DNA from: Lophius americanus
Taxonomy: Eukaryota > Chordata > Actinopteri > Lophiiformes > Lophiidae
Direction of reading: 5' to 3'
Length of the DNA stretch: 64,000 nucleotides
Assembly (NCBI GenBank): GCA_037951165.1
Contig: JBBDHG010000026.1
Span: forward strand, 1,601,501 to 1,665,500
The position numbers were made by a program, and so were the translations under genes. Positions 40,746 through 52,257 of the stretch are shown in pieces (the stretch's first letter is position 1; the number at the start of each line of letters is the position of its first letter). The notes below the pieces were generated by a model that did no database searches, had not been told where the DNA came from, and was given only the letters and a program-made list of their open reading frames with translations.

Positions 40746-42069
40746 AAAAAGTTGAGCAACTTTTCTGATATTGCATTCTGGCTTTTTAGGCCAGAACTGA
40801 TAATAATGCAAAAGAAATATACATAAAAAGTCCCAGCTTCTCAAATGTGAGGATACTAAATTACCGGTCTATTGGTCCACTACGGTGAATTATTTTAAAG
40901 CTTTCACTTTGTGCTTCATTTGATAACATTTCAAGATAAGATCAGATAAGATAAGATAAGATAAGATTAATCTTTATAGAAGTATTCACTTTATAGAAAA
41001 ATGTCTTCAATTCTATTTAGAATTAATGGATAAGAAGTAAAACAGCAAAATCCTTCTTCCACAAGACCGCACAAGAGATTACATACAATAATATGTGGTA
41101 TAATTTACCACTTTTCTACATTGAGGACTTTTACTTTTGACGGTAATTTTTGTGTTGTATTAGTTCTGGTTTATCAGGAGCTCTCTTGGGATTTTCATGA
41201 ACTCAATCAGAGAACAAACAGAGCAGAGCTTTTTTCTCACACAGTCGATCAAATATTAACTTGTTCCCTCAAATGCAGCCGGAAAAGGGTTTTTCTCCTC
41301 AAACGATCGAATAACCTTATTCAACAAAAAGAAAAAACTTCATTAATCTCTACATATCATTTCATTTCGACTAATCAATGGCTGCTATTACACATTCATG
41401 ACAACTCCATGATGGAACCAAAATAGTTTTTTTTTTTCATGCCCACCCCTAATCCTGAAATACCTGCCCGGAAGTTTTAGTAATTAACGGCCTCAGAATC
41501 CTGTCGAGTCTCACCCCCGTCCGCATTAGATTTCACGGTTCCCTCACCGATTCATTCTAAAGGAAGCTGTAACTTTGTGGTCACAGCACGCCAGAAAATC
41601 AAAGGCGAAAATAGACTCCAGAAAATCACACGTTCAGACGTAGCAGTGGCAGCGTAGGCGGAAGTTTTCATGTGCAGCTAGATCCAACAATGAATCACTT
41701 TGTCCTCAATCTTCTCATACCACCTGTAGTCCCAGTGTGCTGTCAAACCTCTGTTCCTGAGATACTACCTCCATCAATCCTCTTTAACGATGTCTAAAAA
41801 CTAAACTGAGTGGGAAGATGTAGTCTGCTGCAGAAACATCTCCCCTTAACAAACAACAGCAGCAGAGAGCAGACTCATCGCTTTTTTTCATTGTCAGCAG
41901 CGCTTTAGTGTCATCTCGCAGCATTATCTGTGCTTTGAGGAAAGAGTGTGCAATTAAAATGATTGGAAATCTGAGATGAGCGAAGTGGATTTATGGTAAT
42001 GGTTCAGCTAGTGCTCCTTCACAAGACTGAGAATGATAACAGTCACATCTTTCTCTTTTACCCCTACAG

Positions 42070-42161
42070 CAACTTGGAGGACATTGATGAACTTCAAGAA
42101 GCTGGAGTCAATATTTTTTCATAAGAAATTGCCTCGTATATAATATGATTGTGTCAATAAA
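42070..42161 (+). CDS. Candidate terminal exon of an unidentified gene
   Basis: A pyrimidine tract, TCTTTCTCTTTTACCCCTACAG in two readable pieces, ends at a consensus acceptor at 42069. In the frame one base in, it reads NLEDIDELQEAGVNIFS then TAA at 42122-42124. AATAAA follows at 42156-42161. Acceptor, short acidic tail, stop and poly(A) signal in the right order suggest a last exon on the plus strand. I do not recognise the peptide and found no upstream partner exon. It may be chance. Confidence 0.3.
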
Positions 42162-42260
42162 GGTATAAAAAACAAAGAATCTTACTATATATTATTATTA
42201 TTATTATAATATTATTATTATTAATGATATTATGATTGGTTGTGGGTATAAATATGGGTA

Positions 42261-42473
42261 CAACATTCACACCTACGGACGACTTAGAGTCACCAATTCA
42301 CCTGTACTGCATGTTTTTGGTCTGTGAGAGAAAGCTTTAGTGCCAGCAGGGAAACCCACGCAAACATATTCAGAATATGCAAAGGCACACACACACAGAA
42401 AGGCCTTCAGGGCAGAGGTGGATTTGAACCTGGAACATTCTTGCTGAGAGGCAAGTGCGCTACGTGCTGCGCC
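42261..42473 (-). repeat. SINE-like element, reverse copy
   Basis: Plus-strand text CAACATTCACACCTACGGAC GACTTAGAGTCACCAATTCA, then GAAACCCACGCAAACATATT, then GAACCTGGAACATTCTTGCT and CTACGTGCTGCGCC. This is the reverse complement of the family at 19158-19475. Confidence 0.75.
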
Positions 42474-42561
42474 AATTACATGCTGCATTTGTCTTTGTTG
42501 TTGTTTTTTCCAGAGCTGCAAATAAAACATTTAGGGGAAAAAGTTAGTCTTTCAAGGGTCT

Positions 42562-42623
42562 GTACACCAATCAGCCATAACATTATAACCTGTAGGTTAT
42601 GATGCTATGGCTGATTGGTGTAC
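42562..42623. repeat. Fold-back pair of TIRs (GTACACCAATCAGCCATA...)
   Basis: Arms 42562-42590 and 42595-42623 are inverted copies, 27 of 29 positions identical, separated by only 4 nt (TGTA). The arm sequence is the terminal inverted repeat of the TIR-type element at 14700-15060 and 29770-29865. The interior of the element is missing. Confidence 0.85.
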
Positions 42624-43799
42624 TGTTGAGCCAGACTGAATCCATTCTGCAAGTTTATTCCGCACATTATCTGAAAAAGGAAAAGTTTCCCATCACCAAC
42701 TATACGACCATCCACAATTACTTCCTGCGAGTGACTCTTTTACAAGCCTACCTACTGCACACATCCTACACAGATCCACACCATATCCTTCAATTTGCAC
42801 GATGTTATCTTAAATATATAAATGTCAGTTAAACCTAAAATAAAACTACTGCTGTTCCAAGTGCATAATGAACAAACAGTGTCCTCCTATCAATGGGATT
42901 TTGGACTCTTAATTCCAATTTAGCAAATCAGTAAGTAAAAACTTGAGAGAAACTTCTGCAGCTGCAACGTCGCGGTCAGAACCATTCAGATTCTCTTGTC
43001 ATCATGGCTGCAGACTGTGATTTCCAACTAATATCATGCTATTCAAGGCAATCTAAAATCCCATTCCACACTTCAGCAGGCTTTTCATAATCACTGGCAT
43101 AATCTTACAAACCTGATACATTTGAATTTATCTATCACTGTTGTGCCCTTAGGGTGCTTGATAATTTGAGTATTTGGCTGGAAGCTATGTATAATAGATC
43201 ATAGTCAAGTTCTGCTGAAATGCAGTGCAATCTAGAAAGGCCTTGACTTCCAAACTAAGAATGAGGGGTTCTTGAAAATAAAGTAAACTCTCCAGCCTTC
43301 GCATATACGAGACTAACACCTGATTGCACTGAGTCAGCTCATAATAGGCATCATGTGGCGTTTCGAGGGTGTGTAATTAATGATTTTAATGAATGAAGCG
43401 CAAGAGTTCTTACTTTAGATGAAGGCAGGTGTCTGAAAAAAACTTGATTAACTCACAGTATAAGCTAAGAAATAAAAGGTTTCAATAAATGAACTTATTT
43501 ATGTCCACCGATCCCACAAATGTAGGTTGAATAAATACGAAAAAGATGAAAAGAGTAATCATTACTAAATAATTTTTAGCAAAATGTCTTTATTAAGAGC
43601 TAAGTCGTTTAGTTATTGTAAAATATAATAGAGAAAGTTATATTCCGTAAACACGGTTACGTCGAATTTGATCATCAAACTTTGTTTCATGTACTGATAA
43701 AAACAGTAATGTTAATTTTACTAAACACAAATATTTAATCCCCTCAACTATTATTACTGTCTATTCTTTTTAAAATCATTAATTTTTTGATGGACATTT

Positions 43800-43875
43800 T
43801 TACTTTCTTGCACCATGGGGAGTTTGCAATTCCGTTCTGTTTGTCATATAATGACAAATAAAGTTCTCCTTACTC
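43800..43875 (+). repeat. Retroelement-tail-like fragment
   Basis: TTTCTTGCACCATGGGGAGT TTGCAATTCCGTTCTG then ATAATGACAAATAAAGTTCT CCTTACTC. This resembles a dispersed fish repeat end ('gacaataaagttctccttactc') from memory. A related short tail, GTGGGACAATAAAGTTACTC, sits at 28714. Confidence 0.45.
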
Positions 43876-43884
43876 TTTTTCATG

Positions 43885-44410
43885 AAAGCAATTGAGCTCC
43901 TTTGTTTTACGTAGTTGTCAAAGGTAAAACGAAGCCAATAAAAAATTCCCCTACTGAATGAAATATGAACAATAACAGTAAAATGCAACAAATACAAAAT
44001 AGATCTCTTTGTGATCTAAATTCATGACGTTTGAGTAAATCACACCAACAGTTAGGAAGTTATGTCCAAAAAACAGTGTTTTTCATAAAGAAAGCTCCCC
44101 CTAGAGAGTAAAATATGAACTATTAGAGTAGAATATGATACATGAAAGCCAGATTCCCCCTGTCAATTTATATCCACCACTTTTGGACAGAATTGGACTT
44201 AGGGAGGCAAAAACATTTGGAGATAAGACTTCCTCTAGTGGCTGAATTATGAACCCGACCTCTCCCAAAATCAATAAAGCTGTTCCTCACACCAGGGTCC
44301 ATGTGGGTAGAAAATTTGAAAATAATGAAAAATAGTTTTTGAGATCTCAAACGATCTGCAGCAGTTGATGATTTCATAATATTTCCAACTTTTCTGGCGT
44401 ATAATAATAT
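43885..44410 (+). repeat. CTCCCCCTAGTG-family repeat, near-complete copy
   Basis: Carries CCAACAGTTAGGAAGTTATG, AAGCTCCCCCTAGAGAGTAA, AATATGAACTATTAGAGTAG, GACTTCCTCTAGTGGCTGAA, TCACACCAGGGTCCATGTGG, TAGTTTTTGAGATCTC, CGATCTGCAGCAG and TTCTGGCGTATAATAAT in family order. Confidence 0.75.
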
Positions 44411-44851
44411 AGCACTATAACTATTTTACAATTGGTAACTACTGGTTTGAGTTTTAATAAAAAATATCCTAATGGTGGTTGATGGTTTGCAGAAAAATTA
44501 TTATTTGCTAAAGATTGTCATTAAAAGCAACAATGCTGGCATTGGGGTCAAGCAGGTATTTGTTAACCTGCGGTTCACAGTTTTAAATCGATGCCACAGC
44601 AGATGCTTGTTAAAAGCATGGTGATTTTGTTGTTGAATGACAACATCAGGAAACTGGTCATACAGATCAGGTTTTAATCCCTCCTCCTTCCCTTCAAACG
44701 CATTTCAACTACTGTGCATGTGAGTCCTGGCATTTGAATGCAGTATGTGTTTCTGTCTGTTAATCAAACTTCCTTATTACCTGTGTTATCATCACAGACA
44801 CTGGAGCTGGGCCCATGCAACATACACTGAGTGCAGGTGCACATAAGGATT

Positions 44852-44855
<4 letters not shown>

Positions 44856-44891
<36 letters not shown>

Positions 44892-44950
44892 CACAAACAC
44901 ACACACACACACACGCACACACACACACAGACACACACACACACACACAA
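44856..44950. repeat. (CA)n microsatellite
   Basis: CA repeat of about 95 bp with a few single-base interruptions. Confidence 0.95.
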
Positions 44951-45393
44951 GATTGGTGGAGTTTCACTGATACCTTATCCTTTCAAACATCAACATTTTT
45001 CAACCTCTGCCCCCAAATCCTGTCAAAGTGTGTCCATATGCTGGCCAACCATTGGTTCAGCTCTCCCCACATCTTTATATGAAGTTCAGAATCAAACAGA
45101 GAACAAGTCCAATGTCTTCTCAGGACAACCAGCATTATTTCAAGCAAAGAAATGTTCAGTGTGTGTTTGTGTGTGCGTATACAGGGGGCGGTTGCAGTTG
45201 AGATTTGGCGTAGGAGGAGAGCGTATACATATATAGGCGTATGTGTGTTCATGCCCTTATGTGCCTGCTTGAACTGAGTCCAGCGCCAAGGCTCTTGTTC
45301 CTCTGCGGGGTGCTGTGATGTCATCCTCCCACCACTGCACTGTGCTTTCACACCAGTGTGACTCACATCTCTCGAGCTCTCTTCATAAAGAGA

Positions 45394-45409
45394 TTGTGTG
45401 TGTGTGTGT

Positions 45410-45445
<36 letters not shown>

Positions 45446-45459
45446 ATGTGTGTGTGTGA
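45394..45459. repeat. (TG)n microsatellite
   Basis: TG repeat of about 65 bp with interruptions. Confidence 0.95.
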
Positions 45460-46611
45460 TGTCAAATGAGAGGTATTTTTAAGTTGAATTCTGTCTATGC
45501 CTCTGCCTTTTCAGACATAGTTTTCGCTGTGAGTTCTTGTACTCTGCTAAAGGAGGCTGTGTTGTGAGGATAACAGTGCAGCCTTGCCTTTGACACGCAG
45601 CCCAAATGTTAATCCTCTGAGAAGCCACCTGCCTCACCAAAAGCAGGCATGATATATATTTATATATCTTAGATGGAGTTTGCACGGAGCATGCACAATG
45701 AAAAACCCAATTCCCATGAGACAAACCTGTCCCTGTGACTGGAGAAAAAATTGAACAAGCTGCAAAAGCGAGGCAAAAATACATCTACACACATATATCT
45801 TTACACGAGTTGCTGATTGTTCTTTTCCCAATGCTATTCTGAAAGTTAGGGGGAACTGAAAAAGGAGTGGAATAAGTTACAACAGAAGAAGGACTGACTC
45901 TTCATTTTGCTTGTTTTTCTAACTTTTACTCTCTGGATTCAACATTGCTTCTGGCTAAAGGCTGAATCTCCAACCGTAAAATATACACATGGTAAATAAT
46001 TGTTGAACAGCCCTTACTTAGCTTTGTCTTTGGTTTGTTTGTTTAAGCAACTGGCATTCAACTTGGCGCGGCAAACTGGAGGTGTGTTCAAATAAAGCTG
46101 GTTGCGTACAGCCTTGGGATTAAGTGGTTTATTTGAATAGCTGCAACTGCTTCAGACCAAGTTTTTTGATGAGCTTCATGCCTACTGGCTACATGCTACA
46201 ACAGGCACTAAACCAGTATTTGCGAAATGGGGGTATGCCTACCCCCAAAGGTTTAGGTACAGCGCATGGGATCAACAGTTTGAAAAATAACCAATCATCG
46301 ATTTTATCTACATATCTACATATAAGGCCATCATCAGATTCACATTTAACTTCTTTAGTGGATTGGCGACAAGTATTGAATTGTTACCGTGGAATTTGGC
46401 TCAGGCATTTACGCTTAAACAATGAATTGTCATAGTATTGCATCTGATTTTGCACATCGAGTCCTTATAGAATAAACAATTTAATTTATGTAATTATAAT
46501 GCGAAAGAATTCCATTTCCAGAAGGTAGATATTACTGGCTAAACACAAAATATTAAAAGTGTGATTTTGAGTATGGTAGCATGCTGAAGTTAGCATTAAC
46601 CTCCAAGCAGA

Positions 46612-46680
46612 CTCTGTAGACCGTACATTTGTGTCTGTAGACTGTACAGCTGTGTCTGTAGACTGTACAGCTGTTTCTAC
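46612..46680. repeat. 21-bp tandem repeat, about three units
   Basis: Units of the form TGTGTCTGTAGACTGTACAGC, of which the two rightmost copies are nearly identical and the left one has diverged. Confidence 0.8.
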
Positions 46681-47631
46681 AGCCAATTGCTACTGACTCG
46701 GTTTTCAAAATTTGCGTGTCTTTTTTTTGTGTACAATTTTGCAAAGTCTTGACATAAGGTACACTTTAATTAAAACATCCTTCTATCCCTTAAAAAAAGA
46801 TAGATAGAAACTTCATTTTCATTATCAATATCAATAGGACATATTATAGACATGTATGGATAAAAATATATACATAGATATATATATATATATACATACA
46901 TACAAAGGACATATATATATGAACATACATACATGACTGGAAAATACATACATATGAATGGAAAATTTAGTAATAAGAAATACAGATAAACTTGGGTTTG
47001 TACTTCATTTTCATAATTGATGCCTTGGACACGTTGTATGAGCTGGGATAAAACGATGGTAAAAGGAGTCTATCTCTTGGCAAGAACCCCACAAGTAGCT
47101 CTACTCCACCTGTCAGTCTTAAAATGTCAATCTCTTAAGCCAGCCAATAGCTCTGTTTATCCTCACATTAACAATGAGCAACAAATCTCTAATTGCACAT
47201 ATACACACTCCAATTAAGACACAGGGGTCTCCACTTATGAAAAACAAGCGCATCAAATTCTGTCTGCTCTCAGAGCACACTGCCTGCATAATGCCCCTCA
47301 GTGGAGGAGACAAAAGAGCCAGTGTATGTGAAAACCACTTGTCGCCTTTCTTCATGTCAATCTCTATTAGTGCTGGAGCGTTGTTTGAGCGGAACTTTCT
47401 GAATGGGGCCCATTCTTTTCATTCCTCTGCCTCCAGGGGCAACAAAGCCAGGAATTCCACATCTCTCCCTCCATGTTGTCAGCCTTTAGGTGCTCTGTGT
47501 TTAAATTCATTACTGGACATCTCAATAAGTCCGAGACTGAGTGAAGTCGTTGGCTGCTGCAGAATCAGCATTGGATATCATCGAATATTTTAGTGTCAAG
47601 GTGTGGTGCGAAAATAAAGTGCTTCAATATA

Positions 47632-47645
47632 TATATATACATACA

Positions 47646-47743
<98 letters not shown>

Positions 47744-47775
47744 TGTATGTATATATACTGTATGTATATATATGT
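47632..47775. repeat. (TA)n tract inside a larger palindrome
   Basis: A (TA)n core of about 90 bp is flanked by TATATACATACAGAATATAT on the left and ATATATTCTGTATGTATATA on the right, which are exact reverse complements. The whole locus can fold on itself. Confidence 0.9.
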
Positions 47776-49689
47776 GGTGAAAGGGTTAATGGTTTAATTT
47801 TAATGTATATATCAGCAAAATCTGTAATTTTGGACAGAATAACACAACAACAACATTACCTGCTCATGACATTATGACATTTTCCCATAAATCTTTACCA
47901 AATCTTATAAAATAGTTATATTGTACACAAAATATTACAATTTTCTGAGTAATAGTTTGCGTTTTCCACATATCATGAAGGAAAAGTGGATATAGAGTTT
48001 CTTGGAATTGAGTAATTTAATATATCTACTATAGTTAGTATTATTTAGAACTTAATAGTCTTTTACCATTGCGATTTGACATCTTTTTTTTTTTCTAAAT
48101 GTAATTTCTGTGACCACTTTTACAGTGAACAGTGTCTTTTATAAGGTAGATACAGAATAGGGACGTAGGAAAGGCTATTACCCCTAAGTGTCTTGCAATT
48201 TCTGTTGCACACTCATGGAAAATGAGCAGGATGGTGAGATTAGAGAGTACGAAATATCAGTAACTTGTAAAGTGTTTATTGCATCATCGACACACATGTG
48301 GAAAGATTCACACTTGCACACACTCACACACACATACACACGCACACACATGGTCTGCATCCGGAATCAGTGTTTAGAGAGGCTGCATAGTCTACTTCTG
48401 TACCATCCATTATTTTATTCAATAATGCAGTTACATACGTAACAGTGCATTACTTAATAATATAGTTTAAGCAGTCAAGAAAGATCCTGCTGCCTTTTGT
48501 TGTCAATTGAAATGAGCAGAAACACAGGAAACTCCTCAGGCAATATAAATGGAACAGTTCCACCGCTAGATGAAGTAAATGCTCTCAAATTGTCACCATT
48601 TTCTCCAAGCTATGTAACAGATGTCTAACAATTTTATTGGTTTGCCTATCATTTATTGTCGGTGCATTGTCTTTTCTGTGCTTTAATCCATGCTGAGTTT
48701 CATTCTGGGGCTGATCACTTGAGATAATCCTGGGGGAGCAGTTTTTCACCAGAGAACAATACAAACCGCCTACACAAATATCCGCCCTATGACAGAAACG
48801 GGTGGGTAGTGTTAAGGCTCATAAAGCTGCAGGAATAGAGAGGTTTTAATGATGGTAATCTCTTTTTCTTTGTCATTATAGGATCGTTATGTAATCCCGG
48901 ATGACATTTCAGAATGAGGGATGCATAGATGGAAAGTGGAACTACAAGGATGGCAGAGGTAAATGTGAAGAGAATGAGTAAATGAAGAATATTGTCACCG
49001 CAATCCGAATGAGTAATTACTTAGAAGAAGTAGACAAACAGAAGACAGATAATTCAGAGAACAAACTATTCACATGTGATTATACTAGATGGGGCAGAGA
49101 ATTCAAGTGACTCCCACAATTCACTCAATCTTTATGTTGGTTCTAGCTCAGCTGCTTTAATTAAGACAGTGTTCTTTCTTTCATTTAATCAAATCTAATC
49201 TAAATGTTATTCTGAAACAATAAATGTACGTAAGGAAAGCAAGTAGGTGGAATTCACAGAGCTTTTCTAAAAGCATTTAATTTATAATCACTCTTGACAT
49301 ACATACAGATCCGTTGCTGTCTATTACACCAATATGCAAAAATATTAAAATCACCTGCCTAATATTGTGTAGGTTCCCCTATTGCCAGCAAGACAGCACT
49401 TAAATACTTTTTTTTTTCTGTGCGATTTCAGTAGGGGAGCTGAGATTGCCTTGGCATCTATTTTTGCCCTACCCCTGCTTGCAGACTGCATTACATGATG
49501 ACCAGCGTCCCTGGGATTCATCATTTCCACTCATCGTCACCAACCAAACGACAAATCACCAGTTGTTCGAACAGAAAACACATCTCTTATAAGCCCATCC
49601 GATTCTGTTGCCAGAGCAACGAGTTCCCTCTCTCACATCTTTTCACTGGCAATCCTTTCTTTCCACGCCTTTCTCTGTCATATCGCGAG

Positions 49690-50025
49690 ACTGCACAATC
49701 TACTAATATGAATTTACCAGCGCTCCGGTTCGTATCGCGGGAGTAGAGCCGAGATAAGTTGAGGTAGGCGGTGACCTCATCGTCGTCGCGAGGCGGAGCG
49801 AACCGCTGGAACTTTGGATGAACTTCTGATTTGAACGAGCCGAGAGGCGGTTGGAAGAGTCAGCGGATAGAAAGGTGAACAACAACAGAACATTCCTGTG
49901 ACGAACTATTTTACAACCGATTCGTTTTATCTTTACCAATCGCATGGGGTTTTTTGTATGCCAGTGAGTGAGCGCGAGCCGTATCCTTCCTCTGGGACAC
50001 GCAGACAAGGTGGAAAATAATAAAG
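49690..50025 (+). promoter_or_regulatory. CpG-rich candidate promoter and first non-coding exon
   Basis: The sequence from about 49680 to 50000 is dense in CpG (for example CATCGTCGTCGCGAGGCGGA and GAGCGCGAGCC), unlike the AT-rich, CpG-poor flanks. It ends at 50025 with AATAATAAAG followed by GTGAGCG, a strong splice donor. I see no convincing start codon with a long frame, so it would be a 5' UTR exon of a plus-strand gene whose coding exons lie to the right, perhaps beyond the window. No protein evidence supports this. Confidence 0.4.
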
Positions 50026-51173
50026 GTGAGCGTCTTCTCTACTCTCTGGATCTCTCCATCGACACACAGGCGATATGAACTCCGTTATTTTCTGTTACCA
50101 CCGGTCGAAATGTTAAATGTTTACCAGATAACGGTGTATTGAAGCATTTGCGTAAGAATTTCATGTGACGCCACGCAGACATCCAAAAGTTTAGCTAGCA
50201 GACATATCTGCTGCGCGGTGCCTAAAACATTGACGTAGTTTCTTGCTAAAATCTTATTTACTTGGCTGTAAATTAATGATCTTTCGTCTCTAGAAAAACA
50301 ATGATACGTACGATCCAGTGAAGTTATCGAGCCTTTCATTGAGACACTCACGGGCAAACTGTAGTCTAGGGTTCATTATAGCTCTTCGAGAAACAGGGAA
50401 ATGATGGGCAGATAAAGGTCACTGATGTTTGGTTAATTGTCTGCATGATCGGGATATCTAGCTGCAATCGCTCTGGTGGTTTTCCCTTCATTCTCAGCCC
50501 TGCTGTCCTTCCGTACTTGTGAACCATAGTGAGGTGATTTATCCATATCAGATAAAGCTTGTCGCGATTCATTGGAATCATCTCTTCTCTCAGGAGCTCT
50601 CCGTTGCTATGTTTCGTTGTTGGAATACCTTCCCTGGATATTCACTGTTGATCTGGATTGACAACAATTCTGCAGAGTGGAGAGGTGCGACCGTCTGTAT
50701 CGGTTTTTGCAGGAAAAGTTCATGTGTCGTTTAGCTTAAACGCAATGATTACATGCAGTCGGCTTTTACAATGCACAGAAATTAATTAGCAGGAAATCAA
50801 ATAATGAGTTCCGGCATAGTTTCTACCCAGCGGTCTGTCAAAACCAGTCTCATCAATCAAAATGGCCGTCTATGTCTGATTTCAGGAGCGACGTAACCCG
50901 GTTTCATTTAAATAACGAAGTTGTCATTAGGCTCCCGTTATAAGATCATTTTACCTCAAATGGCCAAACAAGGACAAGTCCTAAGACTTGCTTAAATTTG
51001 CTTTTATGTAACTTTGCTTGTGTCTTAGCTGTCCTGTACCTTAATGGCACTGAGAAGGATCTTTTTTTGTAAGTGGAACCCCTGTAGCTACTCTGTCTTC
51101 TGTTGTTGCTGCCAATCAACCTGTGGAGTAGCTCCTCAGGCTACCAGCCCCAGCTCTTCAGGAGACTCTCATC

Positions 51174-51183
<10 letters not shown>

Positions 51184-51216
<33 letters not shown>

Positions 51217-51218
51217 AC
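51184..51218. repeat. (CA)n microsatellite
   Basis: Short CA run following CTCTCTCTCTCA. Confidence 0.9.
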
Positions 51219-51614
51219 CCCATTGCACTTTCCTTTGAAAAGTACTTAATAGACTTGTCTAAAAATATATCTCTTTTCTATTCAACCTTGAAATACAACT
51301 GCAGCTTAAGAGAAACATTCACTGAGACAGCATTTCATCCATTTGGTCCATCTTGCTTAGGCAAGTTGTTTTGTCAGCCTGTCCATATTGGCGCCTGTGA
51401 GTTCCGAAGCCAAGCAGATCTGGATGTTGTGTTGCTTTTAAAATATAAAGTATATTATTGAAATTGGATGTTTAGGTGGAGGTACACATGTTCTGGAAAT
51501 GCATATTTCTGCATAATTAAAGGGGAGGTGGGAGGGAAGAAAATAGCAGCAGGAGTTTGCTAAACATTGGTCTTTCAATGGAATTAAAACCTCTGCATTT
51601 TTATTATTTAAAGG

Positions 51615-52257
51615 TAGATATGCAACGATTGCAATTTCTTGGCCGATACCGATTTATAGCCGATTCCGATTTTTAAGTAAATAATTTATTGTAAGTGCTC
51701 TTATTTTGAGCGATTGCTGTTGAAGTAACAGGGTTGGTCGGCATTGTGTAATGTTCTTATATTCTTTCCTGTTGAAATTAATCCATCCTCCCGGCAATGT
51801 TTTTCTTAAACCAATTGTATGACATTTCGAAGTGAAAATAAAACTTTGTAAGCCTTGTTCAGTACATTATATGAAATATGTGGGCTTTGTTCAAGGACTT
51901 TAGTACTTGTGGCTGGCTCTGAGCTCCTGCTAGCTTTCGGTACTCTGCTAACGTTAGCTTTTTACTTGCTATGTTCCTTGGGCGATTACATTTGAAGTGT
52001 GTGACTAACTTAGTTGTGCTGAACTTTCCGGGATTATTACTCAACAGCTTGGGTTTGCCTTACTGTTTTACTAATTGCGAGCTTTGTGTTTTTCTGGTTT
52101 ACTTGTGAGATGTTTGGGGCCGTGTTAGCTCATGCTGGTGTGAGTGTAGAGAGCATACATGGAACCGGCACGTTATCGGCCTCCAGTGTCTCTGGTCGGC
52201 CGATTGCCTATTTCATCAAACTTGGCCTCCCGGCGCTGATCGATCGGCTCATCTCTA
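51615..52257. mobile_element. hAT-like non-autonomous DNA transposon
   Basis: The left end TAGATATGCAACGATTGC and the right end, read inward, TAGAGATGAGCCGATCGATC share a degenerate TIR. The element is bounded by TTTAAAGG (51607-51614) and ATTAATGG (52258-52265), six of eight identical, consistent with an 8-bp hAT target duplication. Inside are CGATACCGATTTATAGCCGA and GGCCTCCCGGCGCTGATCGA. At 643 bp with no transposase frame it is non-autonomous. Confidence 0.65.

Larger units (their letters stand above)
32289..42069. other. RAB15 3' UTR and downstream DNA, no gene called
   Basis: Starts with the RAB15 3' UTR. It contains two CTCCCCCTAG-family copies, an L2-like 3' end, an RTE-like fragment, a dispersed repeat with a (AG)n tract upstream of it, and AT-rich filler. 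A 139-codon frame at 35157-35576 is Asn/Leu/Ile-rich with no recognisable domain, and I treat it as chance. Confidence 0.55.
42162..49689. other. No gene called; repeats and microsatellites
   Basis: Contains a CTCCCCCTAG-family copy, large (CA)n/(TG)n tracts, a palindromic (TA)n locus, a 21-bp tandem repeat and otherwise unassigned sequence. A 139-codon frame at 47174-47593 has no domain I recognise and no exon-like boundaries that I trust. Confidence 0.5.

Noticed and set aside
42261..42473. Possible tRNA-like promoter in the SINE-like copies
   Set aside because: The 'ggttcgaa'-like stretch is degenerate and I could not fold a tRNA; treated as a repeat only.
44760..44948. Val-Cys and Thr-His repeat frames
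   Set aside because: They are readings of (CA)n/(TG)n tracts, also at 44983-45465 and 37057-37494.
47174..47593. 139-codon ORF on the plus strand
   Set aside because: No recognisable protein or codon pattern; it ends beside a microsatellite and lacks splice or promoter context.
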